Source: an uncultured Spirochaetaceae bacterium
GTDB taxonomy: Bacteria > Spirochaetota > Spirochaetia > Treponematales > Treponemataceae
DNA: 64,000 bases
Direction: 5' to 3'
Assembly (NCBI GenBank): GCA_902802305.1
Contig: CADCLG010000016.1
Location: forward strand, 1-64,000
Positions 33,423-41,879 of this stretch are shown here, one piece after another; position 1 is the first letter of the stretch, and every line of letters begins with the position of its first letter. Below the pieces are notes generated by a model, which was given only the letters and a program-made list of their open reading frames with translations, was not told the DNA's origin and did no database searches. The position numbers and the translations under genes are program-made.

Positions 33423-34370
33423 ATGCAGAAAAAACGTATCTGGTATTTTTGTTTTATTTTATTTTTTGCACAGATTTTATTTTTCTCTTGTAAACCTAGA
33501 AAACAGATTGATTTATCTGATAGAAAAAGAATTGCCGTTACATTTTTCCCTATTTACGACTGGACCCGAACTATCATAAATGAGGGAAATAATGACAAGC
33601 TTCTTTTATATATGATTGAAAAAAGCGGCTTTGATATTCATTCTTTTGCAGCTTCAAGCGGAGATATTTCACAAATAAAAAATGCTGATTTAGTTATTTA
33701 TTGCGGTAACAGCACGGACCAATGGATTAGCGAAATTATCAAGGCCCCGGAAAATCAAAATCAAATTGCCTTGAATCTTGCTGACGGTGTAAAAGAAAGC
33801 CTTGGCTTACAAAGGCTCGATGAACATTTCTGGCTGAATCCTTACTACGCGGCAGCTTGCTGCAATCTAATCGCCCAGGCAATTATTAAAATTGAACCAT
33901 CAAAACAGCAGTTGTATGAAGAATCAAACAAAACTTATACTGATTTGCTCAACAAGCTTAATGATGAGTTTGCCTTTACAATTGAAGGTCTGGATAATAA
34001 AGCAATTATTTTTGCAGACCGTTTTCCCTTTGAAAGCTGGAAACAATATGGGCTTAAAGTTGACTCCATTTATGAAAACTGCCCGATAACTGCAACACCG
34101 TCAGAACAAAAGCAATCTGCGCTGGAAAAAGAACAACTTGAACAGCGGATTGAACAATTGGCAGTCAGACTAAATGAAGAAGATATCAACGACATTTATG
34201 TAACAGAATTGTCTGACAAAAAAAACGCAAAAGCCATCATCAATAAAGCAAAAAAAGCGTCCTGCAATATCCTTGTTTTAGATTCGCTCCATTCCACTAC
34301 CCTTAATCAGGCATTTTATGGAAAAGCTTATCTGTCGGCATTACAGGACAATTTGAAAAAGCTTCAATAG
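33423..34370 (+). CDS. ZnuA/TroA-like metal-binding lipoprotein
   Basis: 315 residues. Lipobox FFSC (Cys about residue 23), then the cluster A-1 metal-binding protein pattern: VTFFPIYDWTRTI, FDIHSF (first His ligand), ADLVIYCG, DEHFWLNPYYA (second His), and VLDSLHS (Asp ligand). Where the family has FHDAF carrying a third His, this protein reads FADRF, so that ligand is missing in an ungapped comparison. The usual His-rich loop is also absent. No permease or ATPase gene is adjacent, so it is an orphan receptor or has changed its job. It starts 37 nt after the TIGR03545 gene and may be cotranscribed. Confidence 0.85.
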   Translation: MQKKRIWYFCFILFFAQILFFSCKPRKQIDLSDRKRIAVTFFPIYDWTRTIINEGNNDKLLLYMIEKSGFDIHSFAASSGDISQIKNADLVIYCGNSTDQWISEIIKAPENQNQIALNLADGVKESLGLQRLDEHFWLNPYYAAACCNLIAQAIIKIEPSKQQLYEESNKTYTDLLNKLNDEFAFTIEGLDNKAIIFADRFPFESWKQYGLKVDSIYENCPITATPSEQKQSALEKEQLEQRIEQLAVRLNEEDINDIYVTELSDKKNAKAIINKAKKASCNILVLDSLHSTTLNQAFYGKAYLSALQDNLKKLQ

Positions 34371-34374
34371 ATTT

Positions 34375-35325
34375 TTAGTCAATTTTCAAACCGTAAATAA
34401 AGAAATCAAAATAGAACTTACCAAGAATATATTTGTTGCAGGCACATTCAGACATACACAAAACCTTTCCATCTGCATAATCCAAATCTTCACTCATAGG
34501 AAGGGCTTTAAAAGATTTAGAGCAATTTTCGCGATCAAGAAAATAAACTTTTGCGCCGTCGTAAGTCTGCTTTGTATCAATCAAATCCTCAGGTTCAAAA
34601 ATAAAATAATCAGATTTATATAAAGCCCAGCTGCGGGAAAGAACAATTTTTCCTGACGATGTTACCGCAAAACCCTGGATTTCGTTTGGAATAGAGTAGA
34701 TTTCCAGAGCTTTTTCAAGATTATCAAGTGCGTATTTTGTTACAATTGCCCGCTGAGTTTTGCCATTATATTGGATTTCATTGCAGCACGGATAGGAAGT
34801 ATCATTATTAAACTCGCCGACATAAAGATAAGTATCATCAGAAAAAACAAAGGAAGAATGATTATTTACATGGATTGGAGAACCGATTTCTACAGTTTTA
34901 TTATCCTTAAGCAGGCTTGCAGAGAACTTATACAAACCATCGCTTTCGTTAGCAATATAAAAATATCCTTTTGCATACTGAATACCGCCTGTATGTCCAA
35001 GAAAAGCCTGACCGTTTGACGACAAGCTGTAATAAGTAATTTTTCTATTTTTTTTGTCCACCTTATAAATGCGACTGGCAGATTCATCTTTCATATAACC
35101 AGCTGTGATGTAATAATCTTCATCATCATTGTAAGTGCAGCCCTGAGGAACATAGCCATTATTCATACCAGGATTTCGTGCAACTTTGGTCCGGATGCTG
35201 TAATAATCAGAAAAAATAAAATACTTGGAAATAAAAAAGCTTATCCAAGCTATGAATAAAAGACAGAAAACTCCACCGATAATCCCTCCCAGAACTTTTG
35301 CAATAATTTTTAAGATTTTTTTCAT
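34375..35325 (-). CDS. Membrane-anchored propeller-like protein, unknown function
   Basis: 316 residues. One N-terminal membrane segment (IGGVFCLLFIAWISFFISKYF) anchors an external domain with repeated strand patterns (YVPQGCTYNDDEDYYITAGYMKD, RIYKVDKKNRKITYYSL, GGIQYAKGYFYIANESDGLYKFS, SFVFSDDTYLYVGEF, IQGFAVTSSGKIVLSRSW) typical of a beta-propeller with five or six blades. No family is recognised. It is the last gene of the large minus-strand lipoprotein operon, 22 nt after the GT2 gene. The upstream lipoprotein (36468-38588) also has a propeller-like C-terminal half. Confidence 0.75.
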   Translation of the reverse strand: MKKILKIIAKVLGGIIGGVFCLLFIAWISFFISKYFIFSDYYSIRTKVARNPGMNNGYVPQGCTYNDDEDYYITAGYMKDESASRIYKVDKKNRKITYYSLSSNGQAFLGHTGGIQYAKGYFYIANESDGLYKFSASLLKDNKTVEIGSPIHVNNHSSFVFSDDTYLYVGEFNNDTSYPCCNEIQYNGKTQRAIVTKYALDNLEKALEIYSIPNEIQGFAVTSSGKIVLSRSWALYKSDYFIFEPEDLIDTKQTYDGAKVYFLDRENCSKSFKALPMSEDLDYADGKVLCMSECACNKYILGKFYFDFFIYGLKID

Positions 35326-35347
35326 ATTTACCTCTTTTTTTTATATA

Positions 35348-36436
35348 TTATTTAGAATCTAAGGCCTTTTCTGCAATTTCGACAAACTCTTCTCCCCAAT
35401 AGTCACAAAGCATTTGTCTTGCCTGAGGAAGAAGCTCCGGCACTACTCTATCACGCATCTGTTGAATATTATTCAAAATATAATAACGCGCTCTTGAACG
35501 CAGCATTTCAATTTCATCAGGAAGAAGCGGAGAAAGATTATCTCCTTGTGATGGATTTTGATTTTTTCCCGCCCCTTGCTTTTCTACCCACTGGGAAATT
35601 ACCGTAAATACGCTTGCCGCTGAACAAATCATTTTCCATTTTTGGAGAGAGTCTATTGAACGGTGACTTGTCATACCTGTATTCACGCGGTAACGGTAAA
35701 CTTTTGTCTGGATTCCGATATAAGATTTTGCATATTGTGACAGAAAAAAGAACAAAAGATAATCATCTGCCATGTTGCATTGCGTATAAGGAATATTTTC
35801 GTAGGCTTTTAAGAAAAGCTCACGTTTTATCAACTTGCCCCATGTATTCGCAGTAAAATCTCCGTTAATAATCCAGCGACGAAAAACCTCCCGCCCTTCT
35901 ATTGTACCATAAAAAATTGTTCCATAGCGGTTTACTTCTTGCGGAAGAAAGTTTCCTTTTTCGTCAAAAGTACCGGCCGTGGAAGTTCCGTGTATAATAT
36001 CATAAAATTGTCTTTGCTGTAAATCAGGCTCACTTGCATTAGTATTTTGGATTTTTGCCGCATTATAAAGGGCAGATAAAGCACCTTCTTCCATTTCATC
36101 ATCACTATCCAGCTGGGTAGTAAAAAAACCGCGTGCCTGAGTACATAAGCTACGGCGGACTTCAATAAGCCCACGGTTTTCACGATGCTCAATAAAGCGG
36201 ATTTCCACCGGCTGCAAATTATTTTCTTTTCTAAAACGCTTACATTCTTTCTGGGCGATTTTTACAAGCTTTCTGGCATTTCTTCCCTTGCTGTCTTTTC
36301 CACGACTGGCATCGCTTACAACAAGTATTTCAAAAGAATTAAAATCCTGTCTGTATGCCGAACGCAGGCACTGCAAAAGATAAGGCTCAGTAGAAAAAAC
36401 AGGAATACAGACAGAAATTAGAGGTTGAAGTTTCAT
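35348..36436 (-). CDS. GT2-family glycosyltransferase
   Basis: 362 residues, GT-A fold: PLISVCIPVFSTEPYLLQCLRSAYRQDFNSFEILVVSDAS at the start and the metal/nucleotide-sugar motif TTQLDSDDEMEEG at about residue 120, then a region TIEGREVFRRWIINGDFTANTWGKLIKRELF typical of the acceptor side. No membrane helices. It transfers a sugar from a nucleotide donor; donor and acceptor are unknown. Its place 31 nt after five lipoprotein genes suggests that it modifies a surface product of this operon, but a role in unrelated glycolipid synthesis is equally possible. Confidence 0.9.
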   Translation of the reverse strand: MKLQPLISVCIPVFSTEPYLLQCLRSAYRQDFNSFEILVVSDASRGKDSKGRNARKLVKIAQKECKRFRKENNLQPVEIRFIEHRENRGLIEVRRSLCTQARGFFTTQLDSDDEMEEGALSALYNAAKIQNTNASEPDLQQRQFYDIIHGTSTAGTFDEKGNFLPQEVNRYGTIFYGTIEGREVFRRWIINGDFTANTWGKLIKRELFLKAYENIPYTQCNMADDYLLFFFLSQYAKSYIGIQTKVYRYRVNTGMTSHRSIDSLQKWKMICSAASVFTVISQWVEKQGAGKNQNPSQGDNLSPLLPDEIEMLRSRARYYILNNIQQMRDRVVPELLPQARQMLCDYWGEEFVEIAEKALDSK

Positions 36437-36467
36437 AAATCACAAACACACAAGCAGTACAAAACTA

Positions 36468-38588
36468 TTAGAATTCATAAGAAGAACCTCTGTAAGAACT
36501 TGCGACAAAGGTATTGTCTTTATTTAAAGGGTATGTATTCAGGAAGATTTCTCCACCAAAATTAATATCAACTAAATCTTTAATTGCAAAGTCTTTAAGA
36601 CTTACAGTAACAAGACGATTTATATTGACCATTTTTGCACCTGTTACATTATCATCTTCATCATAGATAAAGACTCTGTCACTAGTTACATTTCCATCCT
36701 CATCAACAAAATAATTTCCTTCGTCCACAATTACCAGTTCATCAGGCTTTCTTGCAACAAATCTAGTTGGTCCATAGAAAAACGAATGATAACTTGATAA
36801 TGCAGTTTGCAGATTTATTCCATTTCCTAACCAGCCAAAAACACTTGCCTTTGCACCAGCTGCAGGTGAACTTCCATCAAAGTTAACAAAAGTAAGTTCA
36901 GTATCGCTTACATCTACCGTTATAATACCGCCACGTAAATAACTTCCTTCTGAATTGAAAGAACTTATATTTCTTGTGTTGCACAAAATATAAAGTTTGA
37001 GCGATGTGTCATCATCTTTTACTGCCTGAATATCTGTAATAGTCAGCTCACCCGCACTGATATTTTCTGCAAAATCTTCAGTATAAATAGAAACAGGCGT
37101 TCCAATTTCGTGTGTACCATCATCTTTTTCAACTATAGGAATCTGAGTAACATATAGTTTTGGAGAAATGCCTGATAAACCTAAATCTGCCATACTTGTC
37201 AGATAAATATAATTATCACATACATCTATATGAGAATATTTATAATGTATATCCTGTTCTGCAATTTTTCCTCTTGTATCAGCAGTTGCCAGAGTTTCAG
37301 CCTCTCCATCCTCTGAAATCCTAATTAAAGAATTATTAGTAGGTGTGTAACTGTCACAATTCAGGAAATAAACAAAATTGTCATAAGCACACATAGATTG
37401 AATATTAAGATTGAACTCATAAATTTTTTCTCTTCTGTATTTTCCTGTGTAATTCTTAGAGAATTTCCAAAGCTCCTGAGGATTAAAACGGGTTGTAGTA
37501 TAGATAGTTTGCGTTATCGGATCAATTGCAAATCGTTCTGTAGCCATAGTTACTTTGGATATAAGAGCTTCATCTGCAGGAACCGTGCTTACACTGTCCA
37601 AATCCGAATACATATAAATACCGGGAGTCGGTGGCTCAAACTCCTTGATATAATTATTAGTTACATCCAAATCATAAAGAATAATCGGATAACTGCTTCC
37701 AGCAGGAACAGAGTAATGACTCAATATATCATCAGAAATCGCGAAATGATTATCTTCATTTATCAATTGTCCGTCATCTTTCCATGTATCTGTAACACAG
37801 CCTGACAAAACAGTAACCATCTGATAACAAGAATATATTTCTTTGTCTTCCGAATCTTTAAATGACATAAAAAGTTCATAAGTACCCATAGGTACGTTTG
37901 TATAAGAAATAGTAGCCTTATTCTCAGAAAAATTAAATGAATTATTTTCAAGAGAATCATCTGCCCAAGTGCACATCACAGAGAAAATAGTTCCCGAAAA
38001 ATTTTCTGTAGCATCAAATACATCAAGGCTGATTGAGCCATTACCAGTGATTGGCCAGTTAGAACTTGGAAGCATCTTAATTGGAATATTTTCAAATTTT
38101 TTATTATACAAGGATGTGTTATTTATTGGATTTAAATTAATATCACACATACCTTGCATTAAAATTTTGTCATAATTGGGAGTATTATCGACATCCATCT
38201 CAAAAATGCCTAATCTTACACACCATTTACCTTTACAATTCAATTTTACCGACCAGGTAAAATTATCAGTATCTACAGAAAGATGTATAGACGTAACATC
38301 AGTAATATCACCAGGCTGCTCCTGAAAAGGCATTGCTTCTCCGTAGAAAAAATATCCATCTGGTAAAGTTTTAAAAGAAACAATTGCAGAACGGGATGGG
38401 GAATTAAAATTTAACTGCTGCGTAGACAAAAAATTAGAGGGAAATGCTCCTTCTTCTGCTAAAAGAATTTTACCACCAACAGTAAATGATTCGTCTTCAA
38501 CAGGTTTTATAGAATTCTTACAAGCAGCAAAAAAAACTGCACAGGCACAAGCAATAATCGCAAAAAAATATATTTTATTCTTTTTCAT
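36468..38588 (-). CDS. Lipoprotein with propeller-like C-terminal region
   Basis: 706 residues. Signal peptide with lipobox FFAAC (Cys about residue 23). Residues 40-280 have two beta-sandwich-like modules that share features with the four lipoproteins upstream (a GTYELFMSF strand, NFTWSVKLNCKGKWCVRLG). The C-terminal half (about 300-706) has repeated strands of the kind seen in sugar- or peptide-sensing propellers (ERFAIDPITQTIYTT, QSMCAYDNFVYFLN, SHIDVCDNYIYLTSM, LKLYILCNTRN, RLVTVSLKDFAIKDLVDI). Function unknown; expected on the outer membrane, possibly surface-exposed. Last of five successive lipoproteins; 31 nt before the glycosyltransferase. Confidence 0.85.
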   Translation of the reverse strand: MKKNKIYFFAIIACACAVFFAACKNSIKPVEDESFTVGGKILLAEEGAFPSNFLSTQQLNFNSPSRSAIVSFKTLPDGYFFYGEAMPFQEQPGDITDVTSIHLSVDTDNFTWSVKLNCKGKWCVRLGIFEMDVDNTPNYDKILMQGMCDINLNPINNTSLYNKKFENIPIKMLPSSNWPITGNGSISLDVFDATENFSGTIFSVMCTWADDSLENNSFNFSENKATISYTNVPMGTYELFMSFKDSEDKEIYSCYQMVTVLSGCVTDTWKDDGQLINEDNHFAISDDILSHYSVPAGSSYPIILYDLDVTNNYIKEFEPPTPGIYMYSDLDSVSTVPADEALISKVTMATERFAIDPITQTIYTTTRFNPQELWKFSKNYTGKYRREKIYEFNLNIQSMCAYDNFVYFLNCDSYTPTNNSLIRISEDGEAETLATADTRGKIAEQDIHYKYSHIDVCDNYIYLTSMADLGLSGISPKLYVTQIPIVEKDDGTHEIGTPVSIYTEDFAENISAGELTITDIQAVKDDDTSLKLYILCNTRNISSFNSEGSYLRGGIITVDVSDTELTFVNFDGSSPAAGAKASVFGWLGNGINLQTALSSYHSFFYGPTRFVARKPDELVIVDEGNYFVDEDGNVTSDRVFIYDEDDNVTGAKMVNINRLVTVSLKDFAIKDLVDINFGGEIFLNTYPLNKDNTFVASSYRGSSYEF

Positions 38589-38600
38589 TCTGCCCTCCTA

Positions 38601-41600
38601 TTAATCTGTAACCTTTGTATCGCGGTAATAGCACAAACTGCTATTATCTTTTAATTCAGCGGCAATAGTATAATTCTCTGACAATGAAAGAGATATATTT
38701 TTACCATCAACTTCCAAAGAAATAGAATCATACTGATTAGGAGGATTGGGAGTCGTTATATCAGGTTTATCATTGTTCTCAGCAAATGCCCATTCCTTTA
38801 ATTTTTCTGATACAAAATTTACATCATTGCCATAACCTATACTAAACAATCGTCCCGAATCATCAACAGTTAACTCAGGCTGATTTTCTGGATCATCACT
38901 AAAAATGCCATCTCCACTGCTGTTTGCAAAAGCATACGGTCCGATTGCAATTACTGATTCTGGAATATTAAAGTTTCCAACCTTCCAGCTAGAATTACAA
39001 GTAAATGCATAATCTCCAATATAAACAATACCAGAAAGATTTACATTCTCAAGCTTTTCTGCACAGTTCACAAATGCATATTTTCCTATTGACTGTATAT
39101 CGCTATCTGTATAGGCTTCATCACATTCAATAAAATCATAATCTGTAAAATCTGCTTTTGTAACATTACTTCCTGCACAAATAAGTTCTGCATAAGGATA
39201 ACCAACTGATGCATTGCGAACAAGGATATTACCGTAATTATTCGTCTTAAAATTAGTATTTGTATCAACAGCAAAGGAAGCAAGTTTTGAACATCCAATA
39301 AAAGGATTTATTCCTTCTTCAATTATAAACTCGTGGCCAATTGAAATGCTTTCAAGTTTTTTGTATGCATAAAGTTGATAACTTCCTAATGTAGCTTTTT
39401 CCTTAAATGTAACGCTCTTTAGAGTATCCGCAGAAGTTGAAAAGAAAGAATCCTGATAATGCTCATCAGCTTCTGGCTCAGAAGTCAAATCTGGCAAGAA
39501 AACATCATTGTTAAACACAACATTAGAAAAATGCATTCCTACAGGAACATTGTCTTCTGCAAATGCATAAATGTAGTTTCTAAAGGAATTATAAGCGTCT
39601 ATATCAGATATTTCGATATTGACATTAAGGTTTTCTACAGAAGTACCATAAAAAACGGTTTTATCATAATCATACATTGTATCAGGAAGCTGCGATGGAA
39701 TAAAATCAATATTCAGCACTGATAACTTATCGAAAGAAAAGGCTGCGTCTCCAATAATATCTACATAAGCAAGGCTTGTAATTTTGTTGAGGTTAGTATT
39801 TGCAAAAGCTTTATCATTTATTTTTTTTATGCGCTTTGAAGATTCTTCTGTTGCACAACCCTGGCCGAATATAGTCTCGTTAGTCAAATCAAGTTCTGTA
39901 AAATCAGGACTGCCATCACTAGCAGTTAAGTCAGGAACAGCAAAAAAGATTTCCCTGTAATTTCCGTTTTCAGAATCTTCAACATTGCGTAATACAATTT
40001 TTTCACCGATTACTTCATATTTGGAATCTACAGTCTCACCATCTGCATTTTCTGGAATTATAACAAATTTCTTAAGCCGGCTGCAGGCATTAAATGGAGC
40101 CGATTCAACAAAATTATTATTATTGTCATAATCATAACATCCAAGCTGAAGATTTCCGCTATCATAAACATAGATTTCTTCAAGATCCTGCAAGTCGTAA
40201 AAACCAGAAATTTTTTGAACATAAGGCGAAAGTTTTATAGAATGAATACCGTTTCCATTATCCTCAGGACAGTTAGTTCCAAGCCAATCGTCTTCGCAGC
40301 CAACTTCCAAAAGATGGCTGCCTGTTTCACTCATATCAAGGTCAATCAGATGTATATCATAATTACATTCATCCAAAACATTTGTTACAGCCATAAAATA
40401 ACCTATGGCTTTGTCTCCACCATCTGCAACCCCAGGATTTCCTGTTATTTTAATAAGTGCATCTGCAGAAAGATGTTTAAGTCCCAGTTTCATATCTGAT
40501 TGAAACTTTTCCGCATCTTTGCCCTCTGTACCATCATATTTGCTAAGGTCAAATTCATAATATTCTTTTTCTGGTACATAAAAAGTATGATAAATACTGC
40601 TTGACATGTTAGTTTCAAGATCTGTTGCAGTAATATATAAAGAATAATAACCGCCACCTAAAAGTCTGCTGTCAGGCCCTTCTCCATCAATTGAAAAACA
40701 ATATATTTTATTATCAGTGTCCAAAAATGCAGATGTTGCAATATATCGTTCACTATCTACCAGAGCACTACCATAATAAAGTTTTACGCTCATAGCCTGA
40801 TTATATATTTCTTCTGTATCACAAATCTCAGCTAATCTGTCAGAATAAATCAAATAGGCAATCTTATTTAGGTAAAAATCTCCAAAACCTTCTGCTTCTT
40901 CAATTCTGATATCTGGTCCAGTTATAATATCTATACCGCCTGTTGCCTGAGACAACTCATTAATATTATTTTTATTTAAAGTTATGGTTTTTACAGTTAT
41001 GTTGCCGTTCACATGTATTGGTTCAGGCTTTGTTTTCAACAAAATATAATTTTCTTCATCGCCAGGATCTGTAGTATAAAGCCTATACTTAAATATATAT
41101 TCCCCGGCAGAAAGAGATTGCGAACTATAAGTTACATATTTACGATCTGTTCCGTCATCAGCATTTGAAATTCCCAATTCTTCAAAGTCAAAAACCTTAA
41201 AATTAGGAATTTCATAAGGTGTTTGTCCATTGCTTTCTTTGGTAAAAAGACCTGCTTCAACCTTTGAGATTTCACAATCTTCTGTCCAATAAATCTTATA
41301 GATAAAATCACCATATTCGCTATAAGTTGTCGAAATTGTTATGCTGCTTGTTTCCTGTGTAACTTCGTAATCTTCCAAAGTACCAGACTGCACAAGCCTA
41401 AATCCGTCATTATATGGAACTTCAATATAAAGATTAAGTGTAAAATCATAATTGCCACAGAAAAGTTCCACTGATGAAGCCTGCAATTTTTGATATGCAG
41501 TTGTAACCGTTGTTGGATCTGCTTCGTCGCTTGAAGTTGCCCAGATAATTTTGTTTGGAGAGTCACTATCTATTATACAATCTCCAGTTACGCTAACCTG

Positions 41601-41861
41601 TGTAAAATCATATAAATCATTTCCATTTATATATGCTTCAAGTTCAATTTTTGCAACTTCACTAAGATCAGATGAAAGGTTTGTAGGCAAGCCTGTAGTA
41701 TTTGTTGCCTCGCGATCGGTGTTTTGTAAAGCAGAAAAGCTGACTCTTACCTTCTGCTTCAGTCCATCTTTATTCCCCTTGCCTAGCAAAAAACCATCAC
41801 AGGAAGTAAGAATAAAAATTAATGATATTAACCCCAGGGCAATTTTCAATTTATTTTTCAT
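38601..41861 (-). CDS. BspA-like leucine-rich repeat lipoprotein
   Basis: 1086 residues. Lipobox ILTSC (Cys about residue 21). The first 420 residues are beta-sandwich modules shared with the operon's other lipoproteins; the C-terminal half holds LRR_5 (BspA-type) repeats such as IGDAAFSFDKLSVLNIDF, LGSYQLYAYKKLESISIG, SIGKYAFVNCAEKLENVNLSG and IGDYAFTCNSSWKVGNFNIP. BspA of Treponema and Tannerella binds host proteins and mediates adhesion and coaggregation. So this is a likely adhesin; ligand unknown. Gaps of 18 and 12 nt to its neighbours indicate one transcript. Confidence 0.9.
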   Translation of the reverse strand: MKNKLKIALGLISLIFILTSCDGFLLGKGNKDGLKQKVRVSFSALQNTDREATNTTGLPTNLSSDLSEVAKIELEAYINGNDLYDFTQVSVTGDCIIDSDSPNKIIWATSSDEADPTTVTTAYQKLQASSVELFCGNYDFTLNLYIEVPYNDGFRLVQSGTLEDYEVTQETSSITISTTYSEYGDFIYKIYWTEDCEISKVEAGLFTKESNGQTPYEIPNFKVFDFEELGISNADDGTDRKYVTYSSQSLSAGEYIFKYRLYTTDPGDEENYILLKTKPEPIHVNGNITVKTITLNKNNINELSQATGGIDIITGPDIRIEEAEGFGDFYLNKIAYLIYSDRLAEICDTEEIYNQAMSVKLYYGSALVDSERYIATSAFLDTDNKIYCFSIDGEGPDSRLLGGGYYSLYITATDLETNMSSSIYHTFYVPEKEYYEFDLSKYDGTEGKDAEKFQSDMKLGLKHLSADALIKITGNPGVADGGDKAIGYFMAVTNVLDECNYDIHLIDLDMSETGSHLLEVGCEDDWLGTNCPEDNGNGIHSIKLSPYVQKISGFYDLQDLEEIYVYDSGNLQLGCYDYDNNNNFVESAPFNACSRLKKFVIIPENADGETVDSKYEVIGEKIVLRNVEDSENGNYREIFFAVPDLTASDGSPDFTELDLTNETIFGQGCATEESSKRIKKINDKAFANTNLNKITSLAYVDIIGDAAFSFDKLSVLNIDFIPSQLPDTMYDYDKTVFYGTSVENLNVNIEISDIDAYNSFRNYIYAFAEDNVPVGMHFSNVVFNNDVFLPDLTSEPEADEHYQDSFFSTSADTLKSVTFKEKATLGSYQLYAYKKLESISIGHEFIIEEGINPFIGCSKLASFAVDTNTNFKTNNYGNILVRNASVGYPYAELICAGSNVTKADFTDYDFIECDEAYTDSDIQSIGKYAFVNCAEKLENVNLSGIVYIGDYAFTCNSSWKVGNFNIPESVIAIGPYAFANSSGDGIFSDDPENQPELTVDDSGRLFSIGYGNDVNFVSEKLKEWAFAENNDKPDITTPNPPNQYDSISLEVDGKNISLSLSENYTIAAELKDNSSLCYYRDTKVTD

Positions 41862-41879
41862 ATTTCACTCCTGCTTTTA

